From contig NZ_FNVB01000002.1 of NCBI RefSeq assembly GCF_900108315.1, positions 1,140,562 to 1,204,561 on the forward strand: 64,000 nucleotides of DNA, written 5' to 3'. The notes beneath the pieces were generated by a model, which was not told the origin of the DNA, did not search any database, and was given only the letters and a program-made list of their open reading frames with translations. Positions 1 through 8,070 of this stretch are shown here, in pieces. The DNA is from Saccharopolyspora kobensis. Lineage in GTDB: Bacteria > Actinomycetota > Actinomycetes > Mycobacteriales > Pseudonocardiaceae. A program made the translations under genes and the position numbers. Numbering within the stretch: the first letter of the stretch is position 1; the number at the start of each line of letters is the position of its first letter.

Positions 1-398
1 GCCGAGCCGCGAGGAAACGGCAGCAGGCTGCCCACCGGCTGGCTGGCGCGCAGCTCCTCGGCCGATTCGATGCTCACGACGCAGAGCCGGCGGTCGGCGC
101 GGCGCACCCACAGCTGCGCGGACTCCCCCGTCTCCGCGCACAGTTCCGCCAGCACCGGCTGCGCCGTTTCGGCCAGTGCGGAGGTCGCGAAGCGCGGCCC
201 GAGGTGGAAGCAACCCGCCGCGTCCCGGCGCAGCAGGCCGTGCGCGACGAGCGCGGTGGCCAGGCGGTGCGCGGTGGACACCGTCAGCCCGAGAGCCCTG
301 GCCAGGTCGCTGGTGCCCATCGGGTTGCTCTCGACGCAGTCCAGGATCGCGACCGAGCGGTCCAGCACCCCGACACCGGTGGCGAACGGTTCGGCCAT
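1..398 (-). CDS. IclR-family transcriptional regulator (3' end outside window)
   Basis: The first 132 codons of an IclR-type regulator are present; the C-terminal part runs off the left edge of the window. The N-terminal winged helix-turn-helix is clear: residues from about 10 (VLDRSVAILDCVE) through TSDLARALGLTVSTAHRLA to GLLRRDAAGCFHLGPRF. The start of the effector-binding domain follows. The ATG lies a few bases beyond the stop of the upstream lyase gene, so it is the last visible gene of a CoA-transferase/lyase/regulator operon and probably controls it. A symmetric site at 2608-2627, ahead of the operon, is a candidate target. The ligand cannot be read from this sequence. Confidence 0.85.
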   Translation of the reverse strand, partial: MAEPFATGVGVLDRSVAILDCVESNPMGTSDLARALGLTVSTAHRLATALVAHGLLRRDAAGCFHLGPRFATSALAETAQPVLAELCAETGESAQLWVRRADRRLCVVSIESAEELRASQPVGSLLPFPRGS

Positions 399-401
399 CG
401 C

Positions 402-1298
402 CTAGCGCCGCACTTCGGCCGGTGCGGCGGGGATCTTCGCCAGCGCCGACGGCAGCGCGTGCCCGACCAGTCCGGCCAGGTGCTCGCGCAGGTCGGGGAG
501 CTTCGAGACGTCGATGCCGGTGTCGATGCCCTCGCGGTGGAACAGGTGGATCAGGTCGTCGGCGGCGATGTTGCCGGTGGCGCCCGGCGCGAAGGGACAG
601 CCGCCGAGCCCGCCCAGCGCGGCGTCGAACCGGCGGATGCCGCAGCGGTAGGCCTCCCAGGCGTTGGCGTCGGCCATGCCGTAGGTGCTGTGCAGGTGCA
701 GGCCGACCCGCTCGATCGGGAACACGTCCCGCACGGCGGTGACCGCGCGGGTGATGTCGCTGGGCGAGGCAGCGCCGATGGTGTCGGCGAGGTGCAGGAC
801 GTCGACACCGATCTGCTCGTAGTGCCGGGCGACGCGCACCACGCGCTCCACCGGGGTGTCGCCGTCGAACGGGCACACGAACGCCGTCGCGATGCAGCCC
901 TCGGTGCTGACTCCGGCGTCGTGCAGGATCTCCGCCGCGCGGGCCAGGCGCTGCATCGCATCCGCCGTGCTGACACCGGAATTCGACTCGCTGTGGCCTT
1001 CGCTGGCCGACATCACCAGCCGCGCGTGCGTGGCACCCGCCTCGACCGCGCGCTGCGCACCGCGCTCGTTGAGCACGAGCGCGTGGAAGGTCGCGGGCCG
1101 CCCGGCGAGCCCGGCGACGACCTCGGCGGTGTCGGCCATCGTCGGCACCCGCTTCGGGCTGACGAACGAGCCGATCTCCAGGCTCCGGAAGCCGGCGTCC
1201 ACCAGCAGCTCGCCGAACCGGATCTTGTCCGCGGTGGGCACCACCACCGGTTCGATCTGCAACCCGTCGCGCAGCGACACCTCGGTGATGAGCACCAT
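402..1298 (-). CDS. Hydroxymethylglutaryl-CoA lyase-like enzyme (HMGL/DRE-TIM family)
   Basis: 298 aa, the usual length for HMG-CoA lyases. Visible motifs are the N-terminal SLRDGLQ (residues 8-14, catalytic Arg-Asp), the metal-binding HxH pair (His201, His203) and the family signature GLGGCPFAPGATGN (about 230-243) with Cys234. Such enzymes cleave HMG-CoA, or related 3-hydroxyacyl-CoAs such as citramalyl-CoA, to acetyl-CoA plus a keto acid. The ATG overlaps the stop of the CoA-transferase gene by one base (TGATG), so the two are translationally coupled. The transferase would supply the CoA thioester. The pair suggests catabolism of a free branched dicarboxylic acid (HMG, citramalate or itaconate type); the exact substrate is inference. 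Confidence 0.82.
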   Translation of the reverse strand: MVLITEVSLRDGLQIEPVVVPTADKIRFGELLVDAGFRSLEIGSFVSPKRVPTMADTAEVVAGLAGRPATFHALVLNERGAQRAVEAGATHARLVMSASEGHSESNSGVSTADAMQRLARAAEILHDAGVSTEGCIATAFVCPFDGDTPVERVVRVARHYEQIGVDVLHLADTIGAASPSDITRAVTAVRDVFPIERVGLHLHSTYGMADANAWEAYRCGIRRFDAALGGLGGCPFAPGATGNIAADDLIHLFHREGIDTGIDVSKLPDLREHLAGLVGHALPSALAKIPAAPAEVRR

Positions 1299-2509
1299 CA
1301 GATCACTCCTTCGGTCCGCAGCTCGTCGGCCTGCTCGGGCGGGATGCCCAGTTCGTCGAGGACTTCACCGGTGTGCGCGCCGAGTTCCGGGCCGAGCCAG
1401 CGGGTGCGGCCCGGTTCTTCGGAGAGCTTGGGCACGATGCCCGGGAACAGCACCTCGCGGGTCTCCTCCTGCTCGATGCGCACCGGGTGCCGCTCGTGCA
1501 TGCCGCGCGCCGCGTAGTGCGGATCGGCCACGATGTCCGGCACGTCGTAGATGGGTCCACTGGGGACGGACGCGCCGGCGAGCAGCTCCAGGATCCGCGG
1601 GCTGTCCGCCGTCGCGGTCCAGGCGTTGATCGCCGCGTCGATCTCGTCGCTGCGCTCGACGCGCCCCACGTTGGTCTGCAGCTGCGGGTCCTCGGCCAGA
1701 TCGGGCCGGTCGATCAGCCGCATGAGCCTGCCGAAGATGGCGTTGTTGTTGCCGCCGACGACCACGTACTTGCCGTCCGCGCACTGGTAGGTGTTGGAGG
1801 GGACCACGCCGGGGATGGTCGGACCGGTGGCCTCCCGGGTGACGCCGAAGGCGTCGAAGTCCGGCACCGAGGACTCCATGAGCGAGTAGATCGCCTCGTA
1901 GAGCGCGACGTCGACGGTCTCGCCCGGCCGGCCGGCGCGGCGGCTCAGCAGGCCCATCAGCGCGCCGATCACCGCGTAGAGCCCGGCCACCGAGTCGGCC
2001 AGGCTGACCCCGGTGCGCACCGGCGGCAGGCCCGGGTAGCCGGTCAGGTGCCGCACTCCGCCGAAGGCCTCGGCGACACCGCCGAAGCCCGGGCGCTCCC
2101 GGTACGGGCCGGTCTGGCCGAAGCCGGAGATCCGCACCAGCACCGCTTCGGGGTTGACCGCGCGGATCTGCTCCGGGCCGAGGCCCCACTTCTCCAGGGT
2201 GCCGGGGCGGAAGTTCTCCAGGACGATGTCGGCACCCGCGATCAGCCGCCGCGCGATGTCCTGGCCGCGCTCGGCGCGCAGGTCCAGGGTGATCGAGCGC
2301 TTGTTCCGGGCCATGGCGCGGAACAGCAGCGACACGTCACCGCCGTGCAGCCGCCAGCTGCGCAGCTCGTCGCCGGTGCGCGGGCGCTCGACCTTGATCA
2401 CGTCGGCGCCGAACTCGGCCAGGATGCGGCCCGCGGTCGGCGCGGCGATGAAGTTGCCCAGCTCGACGACCCGGACTCCGGTCAGCGGGCCGTGTCCCGT
2501 GGACGTCAT
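1298..2509 (-). CDS. CaiB/BaiF family (class III) CoA-transferase
   Basis: 403 aa. The N-terminal GVRVVELGNFIAAPTAG, the LENFRPGTLEKWGL segment (about 97-110) and the catalytic aspartate in SLADSVAG (Asp172) mark a class III CoA-transferase. These move CoA between carboxylic acids through an aspartyl-CoA thioester. I chose the ATG at 2509 because family homology begins a few residues after it; an upstream in-frame extension is unlike the family. It is the first gene of a transferase-lyase-IclR operon and probably activates the substrate of the lyase. It lacks the formyl-CoA transferase hallmarks seen in the Frc at 40718-41944, so its substrate is different and unknown. Confidence 0.85.
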   Translation of the reverse strand: MTSTGHGPLTGVRVVELGNFIAAPTAGRILAEFGADVIKVERPRTGDELRSWRLHGGDVSLLFRAMARNKRSITLDLRAERGQDIARRLIAGADIVLENFRPGTLEKWGLGPEQIRAVNPEAVLVRISGFGQTGPYRERPGFGGVAEAFGGVRHLTGYPGLPPVRTGVSLADSVAGLYAVIGALMGLLSRRAGRPGETVDVALYEAIYSLMESSVPDFDAFGVTREATGPTIPGVVPSNTYQCADGKYVVVGGNNNAIFGRLMRLIDRPDLAEDPQLQTNVGRVERSDEIDAAINAWTATADSPRILELLAGASVPSGPIYDVPDIVADPHYAARGMHERHPVRIEQEETREVLFPGIVPKLSEEPGRTRWLGPELGAHTGEVLDELGIPPEQADELRTEGVI

Positions 2510-2607
2510 CGGGTCCTCTCCTGTTGTCACGTGCGATCGGTGGGAGGGCGATGTGCGCGCCCGTGGGCCACGAGGTGTCCGCCTCCGCAAGCCCTGCTTT
2601 GCCACTA

Positions 2608-2627
2608 TTTGGGAAACCCTTCCCAAA
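2608..2627. promoter_or_regulatory. Operator-like inverted repeat before the CoA-transferase operon
   Basis: Perfect 7-bp arms TTTGGGA / TCCCAAA are separated by 6 bases, about 100 bp upstream of the CoA-transferase start. A/T-containing symmetry stands out in this GC-rich intergenic region. It is a natural candidate for the IclR regulator encoded at the end of the same operon; that link is inference. Confidence 0.45.
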
Positions 2628-2810
2628 ACTGACAAGCAGCGAACGTAGCCGCCCGAATCCGCCCGCACAAGGCCCACCGCGATCCGTCCACCAGGAAGTT
2701 CCGGAACCGGCTACAGCGAGAAGCCACCCGGAGACGCTCCGCAACGCGGCGCGGACACCGAAAGACCCTGCCCGGCCTGCGATCTCCGCTGCGGACGGGC
2801 GGGGGCGTCA

Positions 2811-2856
2811 CGCAATTTCAATGGAAATTGCGCGTGCGGTTTCAATGGAAATTGCG
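2811..2856. repeat. 24-bp-spaced repeated palindrome
   Basis: CGCAATTTC / GAAATTGCG is a perfect 9-bp inverted repeat around AATG (2811-2832). A second copy of the 17-mer TTTCAATGGAAATTGCG starts exactly 24 bp later (2840-2856), with a shortened left arm. The pair sits just past the stop of the YjbR gene. It could be a terminator, a tandem operator or a small repeat element; nothing decides between them. Confidence 0.55.
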
Positions 2857-2866
2857 CCCCAGGTGG

Positions 2867-3208
2867 TCAGCGCAGGGGGTTCGCCTCGACGAGCTCTTCG
2901 GGCGCGGAGAGGCGCCACGCCTCGTAGACCAGCTCTTCGAGCTCGTCGGCGGCGATCTTCGGCAGCTGCACCACGACCCAGCCGTAGCCACCCGCGGTGA
3001 ACTGGACCTCGAACACGTCGGGGCGCTCGGAGACCAGGGCGATCTGCTCGGACAGGGTCTGCTTCAGGCCGACCGTCCTGGTGCGCGGCCAGTGGTAGCC
3101 GAAGCCCTTGCCGCGCACGCTGAAGGACGTGTAGTCCCGCCCCTCGCGCTGCTCGACGTCGGCGAGTCCCTCGATGATCCGGAAGAACCGGCTGCTGGCC
3201 ACACCCAT
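2867..3208 (-). CDS. MmcQ/YjbR (DUF419) family protein
   Basis: 113 aa from the ATG at 3208. The fold is recognisable from the YTSFSVRGKGFGYHW stretch, the central LVSERPDVFEVQF and YGWVVVQLPKIAADELEELVYEAWRLSAP segments, which match the double-stranded-DNA-binding-like MmcQ/YjbR family (usually 110-130 aa). The reading frame stays open upstream, but that part is unlike the family. It stands alone on the minus strand, divergent from the GntP permease gene. The function of this family is poorly known and no catalytic residues are assigned. Confidence 0.75.
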   Translation of the reverse strand: MGVASSRFFRIIEGLADVEQREGRDYTSFSVRGKGFGYHWPRTRTVGLKQTLSEQIALVSERPDVFEVQFTAGGYGWVVVQLPKIAADELEELVYEAWRLSAPEELVEANPLR

Positions 3209-3410
3209 GCCGACATCATCGCGCACCCCACCGACAAGCACCGGCGATGGCCTGCCGCGACGGCCTTGATCGCCGCGCCGCCGTGTGTATGCTGTGCCGG
3301 TCCGTCTTCGTCGCCGCCGGTCGAGCACAACTCTTCCCCGGCGCACAAGCGCTGCCCGCGGCAGAACTGGAGCCGACCGCGCGCCGGCCCCGACGAATCG
3401 GATGCTTCGA

Positions 3411-4742
3411 ATGTCGGACATCGTTGTCTTCGCCAACACCGCGATCACCATCATCGGTGTCGTGGTGCTCATCCTCCGGGTCAAGATCAGCCCGGCGATC
3501 GCGCTGGTGCTCGGCGCGATCTACCTCGGCCTGGTGTCGGGCCTGGGGCCGGAGCAGACGATCAAGTCGATCACCACCGGGTTCGGCGACCTGATGAGCG
3601 AGGTGGGGCTGCTCATCGCCTTCGGCGTGCTGCTGGGTTCGCTGATGGCCTCGCTCGGCGCCATCGAGCAGCTGGTCGAGCGCCTGGTGCGCCTCTTCGG
3701 CCCGAAGACGCTGCCCTATGCCTTCGGCTCCACGATCGGCACCGTGCTGCAGTCCATCTTCGCCGACGTGCTGCTGGTGATCACCGCGCCGCTGGCCAGC
3801 CGGTTGTCCCGGCAGATCGGCCCGCACGGCGCGGCCCGGATGTGCGCGGCGATGGCGCTGGGCATCGAGGTCGGCCTGGTGTTCGTGGTGCCCGGCGTGG
3901 GCGCGGTCGCGCTGGCCGGGGTGCTGAACCTGCCGTTCGGCAAGATGTTCATCTTCGGCCTCGTCACCGCCGTGTTCACCATCGTCACCACGCTGGCGCT
4001 GTTCACCGCGCTGGCCAAGCGCGGCCTGTGGAACCCGAAGCTGGACGAGACCGAGGAGCTGCCGGTCGCCGACGTCGAGCCCGCGGCGGACCGCCGGTTC
4101 CCGCCGCTGGCCCTGTCGCTGGCGCCGCTGCTGCTGGCGCTGGCGCTGATCGCGTTCGGGGCGATCGCCGAGATGACGGGCCTCAGCTCCCCGGCCGTCG
4201 ACTTCCTCGGCGACCCGGTCATCGCACTGCTGATCGGCCTGGTCGGCGCGCTGGCCATCGCCCGCTGGAAGCTGCCCAAGGAGCAGACCGAAGCGGCGTT
4301 CAAGCGCGGGTTCCACGAGAGCGGGCAGATCCTGATCCTCACCGGCGTGGGCGGTTCGCTGGCGCAGACGGTCAAGGACGTCGGGCTCGGCGAGCTGCTG
4401 AAGGACTACTTCACCACCAACACGCTCGTCCCGCTGCTGCTGGTCTGGGCGGTGGCGGCGGTGTTGCACATCGCCGTCGGTTCGGTGGTGCTCGCCTCGA
4501 TCACCGCGGCCGGCGTGCTGGGCCCGGTGATGCCGATGCTGGGCATCGACCCGGTCTTCGTCGCCCTGGCCGCGGGCGCGGGCTCGCTGTTCGTCATCCA
4601 CGCCACCAGCAACACCTTCTGGCTCCTGCAGACACTGCTGCCGCAGACCACCCGCGGCGCGCTGAAGTCGGTGACCCTCACCGTCTCGGCCGCCTCGGTC
4701 ATCGCCATGATCCCGATCCAGCTGATGGCCTTCCTGTTCTGA
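3411..4742 (+). CDS. GntP-family permease (gluconate/sugar-acid:H+ symporter type)
   Basis: 443 aa, an integral membrane protein with about 12-14 hydrophobic segments. The opening ITIIGVVVLILRVKISPAIAL, the internal FADVLLVITAPLA and the late VIHATSNTFWLLQTLLP match the GntP/DsdX gluconate permease family, which imports sugar acids with protons. Two ATGs (3402 and 3411) are possible; neither has a strong Shine-Dalgarno site. A long hairpin follows the stop immediately. With the UxaA-type dehydratase at 5830-7371 and the AraC-like regulator between them, the likely role is uptake of a sugar acid such as altronate or gluconate; the substrate is inference. Confidence 0.86.
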   Translation: MSDIVVFANTAITIIGVVVLILRVKISPAIALVLGAIYLGLVSGLGPEQTIKSITTGFGDLMSEVGLLIAFGVLLGSLMASLGAIEQLVERLVRLFGPKTLPYAFGSTIGTVLQSIFADVLLVITAPLASRLSRQIGPHGAARMCAAMALGIEVGLVFVVPGVGAVALAGVLNLPFGKMFIFGLVTAVFTIVTTLALFTALAKRGLWNPKLDETEELPVADVEPAADRRFPPLALSLAPLLLALALIAFGAIAEMTGLSSPAVDFLGDPVIALLIGLVGALAIARWKLPKEQTEAAFKRGFHESGQILILTGVGGSLAQTVKDVGLGELLKDYFTTNTLVPLLLVWAVAAVLHIAVGSVVLASITAAGVLGPVMPMLGIDPVFVALAAGAGSLFVIHATSNTFWLLQTLLPQTTRGALKSVTLTVSAASVIAMIPIQLMAFLF

Positions 4743-4746
4743 GCCT

Positions 4747-4792
4747 CCCGTGCGCGTTTCGGGGTGCTGTGGCGCCCCGAAACGCGCACGGG
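4747..4792 (+). terminator. Strong hairpin terminator after the GntP gene
   Basis: An 18-bp perfect stem (4747-4764 with 4775-4792) is extended by a T-G wobble and two further pairs around a small loop. It starts 4 bases past the stop codon and separates the permease gene from the regulator gene. There is no T-run, as is usual for actinomycetes. Confidence 0.75.
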
Positions 4793-4829
4793 ACTTGGCC
4801 CGCACCGGGTGTCGTAGGCTGGGCGGATC

Positions 4830-5738
4830 GTGCGACGCATCGTCTTCCTGCTGCTGCCCCGGCTGCACCTGCTCGACCTCGCCGGGCCCGCGCAGGTGTT
4901 CTCCACCGCGGCCAACCTCGGCCACGACTACGCGCTGTCCTACGTCGGGCAGGGCGAGAACGTGCTGAGCGCGCAAGGACTTCCGCTGCACGCCGGCACC
5001 GAGTGGCCGGAGCTGACCGCCGACGACCTGGTGCTGGTGCCCGGGTCGCGGGTGCCCGATCCGCCGCACTGGCCCCGGCTGCACGCGGCCTCCGCCGAGC
5101 GGCTCCGCGCTCACCACGCCGCTGGTGGCGCCGTGGCCAGCGTGTGCTCCGGCGCCGACGCGCTGGGGCAGGCCGGGCTGCTGCACGAACGGCGCTGCAC
5201 CACCCACCACGACCTGCAGGACGAGCTCGCGCGCCGGTATCCCACGGCGACCGTGGTGCGCGACGTGCTGTTCGTCGAGGACGGCCGGATCACCACCTCG
5301 GCGGGCATCGCCAGCGGGATCGACCTCGCGCTGCACCTCGTCGCCGCCGACCACGGCCCGGGAGCGGCGGCCAGGGTCGCGCGCGACATGGTCGTCTACG
5401 CCCGCCGCAACGGCGAGGACCAGCAGGACAGCGCGATGCTCCGCCACCGCGCGCACCTCAACGACGCGGTGCACCGCGTCCAGGACCTCATCGACGCCCG
5501 CTTCGCGGAGCCGCTGCCGCTGGCCGTGCTCGCCGCCGCCGGCGGCTGCAGCGAGCGCACGCTCACGCGCTCCTTCGTGCGCGCCACGGGGCTGACGCCC
5601 CTGCGCTACCAGCAGGCGCTGCGCATCGAACGCGCCGAGCACCTGCTCGCGCAGGGCGCGACCGCCGACGCGGCCGCGCGGGCGGTCGGCTTCACCGACT
5701 CGCGCATGCTCCGCCGCCTGCGCGCCCGGGAGCGCTGA
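4830..5738 (+). CDS. GlxA-type AraC-family regulator (DJ-1/PfpI domain + AraC HTH)
   Basis: 302 aa from a GTG start. Residues 1-170 form a DJ-1/PfpI-like domain beginning RRIVFLLLPRLHLLDLAGPAQVF, with the nucleophile-elbow-like ASVCSGADALGQAGLL near residue 110. Residues 205-300 hold two AraC-type helix-turn-helices (PLAVLAAAGGCSERTLTRSF and ATADAAARAVGFTDSRMLRR). Such proteins are usually activators or repressors of nearby catabolic genes. It lies between the permease and the UxaA-type dehydratase, whose coding region begins within about 90 bases of its stop, so it probably controls sugar-acid use. The C-terminal end is slightly shorter than typical. Confidence 0.85.
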   Translation: MRRIVFLLLPRLHLLDLAGPAQVFSTAANLGHDYALSYVGQGENVLSAQGLPLHAGTEWPELTADDLVLVPGSRVPDPPHWPRLHAASAERLRAHHAAGGAVASVCSGADALGQAGLLHERRCTTHHDLQDELARRYPTATVVRDVLFVEDGRITTSAGIASGIDLALHLVAADHGPGAAARVARDMVVYARRNGEDQQDSAMLRHRAHLNDAVHRVQDLIDARFAEPLPLAVLAAAGGCSERTLTRSFVRATGLTPLRYQQALRIERAEHLLAQGATADAAARAVGFTDSRMLRRLRARER

Positions 5739-5829
5739 CACCGAATCGGCGTATCGGTTCGTCGTGACATCCTGGGATCGGCTGTTTAGCATCGGGTTCA
5801 CCACTTGGAAATCTCTTCACGATGATGAA

Positions 5830-7371
5830 GTGAGGGTGATCAGGTTGCCGTCGCTGGATGAGTTGGGATTCCGCCTGCACGCCGACGATTCGGTCCTCAT
5901 CGCCCGAACCGACGTGGCCGCGGGCACCTACTCCGGGATCCACGTGCCCGCCGAGGTGCCGCGCGGACACAAACTGGCCACTGTGGACATCGCAGCGGGC
6001 GCACCGGTCCGCAAGTACGGCCAGATCATCGGATTCGCCTCGCGCCCGATCACCGCCGGTGAGCACGTGCACACGCACAACGTGGCCTACCAGGAGTTCC
6101 ATCGGGAGCACGCCTACGGCGCCGACGTGGTGCCCACCGAGTACGTGCCGAGCGCGCAGCGCGCCACCTTCCAGGGCTTCGTGCGCCCCGACGGCCGGGT
6201 CGGCACCCGCAACTACCTGGCGGTGCTGACCTCGGTGAACTGCTCGGCGACCGCGGCGAAGATGATCGCCCGCCGGATCGAGGCCTCCGGCGTGCTCGAC
6301 GACTACCCGAACGTCGACGGCGTCTGCCCGCTGACCCACACGCTGGGCTGCGGGCACAGCGGGCAGGGCAACGAGGGCTTCGAGGTGCTGCGCCGCGCGC
6401 TGCGCGGTTACGCCGGGCACCCCAACTTGGCCGGGCTGCTGGTGATCGGCCTGGGCTGCGAGGTCAACCAGGTCAAGAGCCTGACCGAGGACCTGCGGCT
6501 GCCGCCGGGCATGCCCGTGCACGCCATGACCATCCAGGAGCTCGGCGGCACGAAGAAGACGGTGGCCGAGGGCGTGCGGCGGATCGAGGAGATGCTGCCG
6601 GTCGCCAACGCCTACCAGCGGCAGACCGTCTCCGCGGACAAGCTCGTGCTGGCCATGGAGTGCGGTGGTTCCGACGCCTACTCCGGCATCACCGCCAACC
6701 CGGCGCTCGGCGCGGCGGCGGACCTGCTGATCCGGCACGGCGGCACCGCCGTGTTCGGCGAGACCACCGAGATCTACGGCGCCGAGCACCTGCTCACCCG
6801 GCGCGCGGTCAGCCGCGAGGTCGGCGAGAAGCTGGTGGACCGGATCGCCTGGTGGGAGAAGCACGTCCAGATCGACGACAGCTCGATCAACAACAACCCC
6901 TCCCCCGGCAACAAGGCGGGCGGGCTGACCACGATCCTGGAGAAGTCGCTGGGCGCGGCGGCCAAGGGCGGCACCACCAACCTCGTCGACGTCCTGCAGT
7001 ACGCCGAGCCGATCACCGGCCGCGGCCTGATGTTCATGGACACCCCCGGCTACGACCCGGTCAACGCCACCGGGCTGATCGCGGGCGGCGCGCAGCTGCT
7101 GTGCTTCACCACCGGGCGCGGCTCGGCGTTCGGCTGCAAGCCCGCGCCGAGCATCAAGCTGGCCACCAACACCCCGCTCTACGAACGCATGACCGACGAC
7201 ATGGACATCAACTGCGGCGTCATCGCCGACGGCGAGCTGACCGTCGCCGAGATGGGCGAGCAGATCTTCCATCACATCCTGCGGGTCGCCTCCGGCGAGG
7301 AGACCAAGAGCGAGGAACTCGGTTACGGCGAAGAGGAATTCGTTCCCTGGCACCTGTCCACAGTGCTCTGA
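5830..7371 (+). CDS. uxaA: UxaA-family altronate/galactarate-type dehydratase
   Basis: About 513 aa. An N-terminal SAF-like domain (VLIARTDVAAGTYSG, later ITAGEHVHTHNVAY) is followed by the large catalytic domain with RVGTRNYLAVLTSVNCSAT, HTLGCGHSGQG, LAMECGGSDAYSGITANPA and GKAGGLTTILEKSLGAAA. These are family motifs with metal/Fe-linked cysteines. Enzymes of this type dehydrate altronate or galactarate to 2-keto-3-deoxy acids. The start is uncertain: GTGs occur at 5764, 5830 and 5836. I prefer 5830/5836 because family homology begins there and GAAGTGAG lies before it. A CTTCA/TGAAG mini-palindrome just upstream may be regulatory. Assignment to altronate rather than another sugar acid is inference. 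Confidence 0.82.
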   Translation: MRVIRLPSLDELGFRLHADDSVLIARTDVAAGTYSGIHVPAEVPRGHKLATVDIAAGAPVRKYGQIIGFASRPITAGEHVHTHNVAYQEFHREHAYGADVVPTEYVPSAQRATFQGFVRPDGRVGTRNYLAVLTSVNCSATAAKMIARRIEASGVLDDYPNVDGVCPLTHTLGCGHSGQGNEGFEVLRRALRGYAGHPNLAGLLVIGLGCEVNQVKSLTEDLRLPPGMPVHAMTIQELGGTKKTVAEGVRRIEEMLPVANAYQRQTVSADKLVLAMECGGSDAYSGITANPALGAAADLLIRHGGTAVFGETTEIYGAEHLLTRRAVSREVGEKLVDRIAWWEKHVQIDDSSINNNPSPGNKAGGLTTILEKSLGAAAKGGTTNLVDVLQYAEPITGRGLMFMDTPGYDPVNATGLIAGGAQLLCFTTGRGSAFGCKPAPSIKLATNTPLYERMTDDMDINCGVIADGELTVAEMGEQIFHHILRVASGEETKSEELGYGEEEFVPWHLSTVL

Positions 7372-7439
7372 CCGGCGCCCGGGCGCGGCGTCCGATTCCC
7401 GCGAGACACCGGTCCCGGCCGCACCGCATGATCATCGTC

Positions 7440-8042
7440 ATGAGCGACGCGGATGACGTGCTGTTCGGCCACCTCCGCCGGACCAACGAGGACTTCGCCC
7501 ACCTGGTGCGCTCGGTCGGGCCCGAGCAGTGGACCGCCCGGACGCCCTGCCCGGACTGGGACGTGCGCGCGCTCGTCAGCCACCTGGTGCAGGCGAACGT
7601 CATCTACCGCATGCTGCTGCGCGGTGGCAGCAGCGACCAGTTCCTGACGATCCGCGAGCACAACACCCTCGGCGAGGACCCGGCGGAGTCGTTCCGCGCC
7701 GCCGCGTCCGAGTGCCTGGCGACGTTCGCCGAAACCGGTGCCCTGGACCGGGAAGTCGACTACCCCTTCGGACCGGCCGACGGCCGCAAGCTGCTCGGCC
7801 TGCTGATCGCCGACACCGCGGTGCACACCTGGGACCTCGCCCGCGCCATCGGAGCCCCGGAAGACCTGGATCCCGGACTCGTCGACTGGGTCGAGGACAA
7901 CTTCGAACACCTCTACGCCGAAGTCGCCGAAGGCCCGCTCGATCCGAACTCCACGCACCGCCACTTCGCGGCACCCTCGCTGCCGGCCACCGCCGAAAGC
8001 GACCAGCACCGCATGCTGCGCCGCATGGGCCGCGAGCCGTGA
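7440..8042 (+). CDS. Mycothiol-dependent maleylpyruvate isomerase-like protein (TIGR03086/DinB type)
   Basis: 200 aa. The N-terminal four-helix metal-binding domain is clear: EQWTARTPCPDWDVRALVSHLVQANV carries the W/PCP.W..R.L..H motif, and HTWDLARAIG (around 131-140) supplies the second metal-binding histidine region. The family includes mycothiol-dependent isomerases and many actinobacterial proteins of unknown function. The ATG at 7440 is preferred over 7428 (MIIV prefix). It follows the UxaA gene by 68 bases on the same strand, so co-transcription is possible, though no functional link is obvious. Confidence 0.78.
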   Translation: MSDADDVLFGHLRRTNEDFAHLVRSVGPEQWTARTPCPDWDVRALVSHLVQANVIYRMLLRGGSSDQFLTIREHNTLGEDPAESFRAAASECLATFAETGALDREVDYPFGPADGRKLLGLLIADTAVHTWDLARAIGAPEDLDPGLVDWVEDNFEHLYAEVAEGPLDPNSTHRHFAAPSLPATAESDQHRMLRRMGREP

Positions 8043-8070
8043 CACGGTGAAGCGCGACCGCGCAGCGGGT

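Larger units (their letters stand above)
2510..2866. other. Intergenic region upstream of the CoA-transferase operon
   Basis: This 357-base region holds no convincing gene. It contains the operator-like inverted repeat at 2608-2627 and the repeated hairpin at 2811-2856, listed separately. The promoter of the transferase-lyase-IclR operon must lie here, but no clear -35/-10 pair was recognised. Confidence 0.6.

Noticed and set aside
2811..2856. Possible CRISPR-like repeat
   Set aside because: Only two copies at 24-bp spacing with no spacers of normal length and no cas genes.
2828..5767. Long plus-strand frame of nearly 1000 codons across the GntP and AraC genes
   Set aside because: It overlaps real genes in another frame and translates to low-complexity Arg/Ala/Gly sequence.
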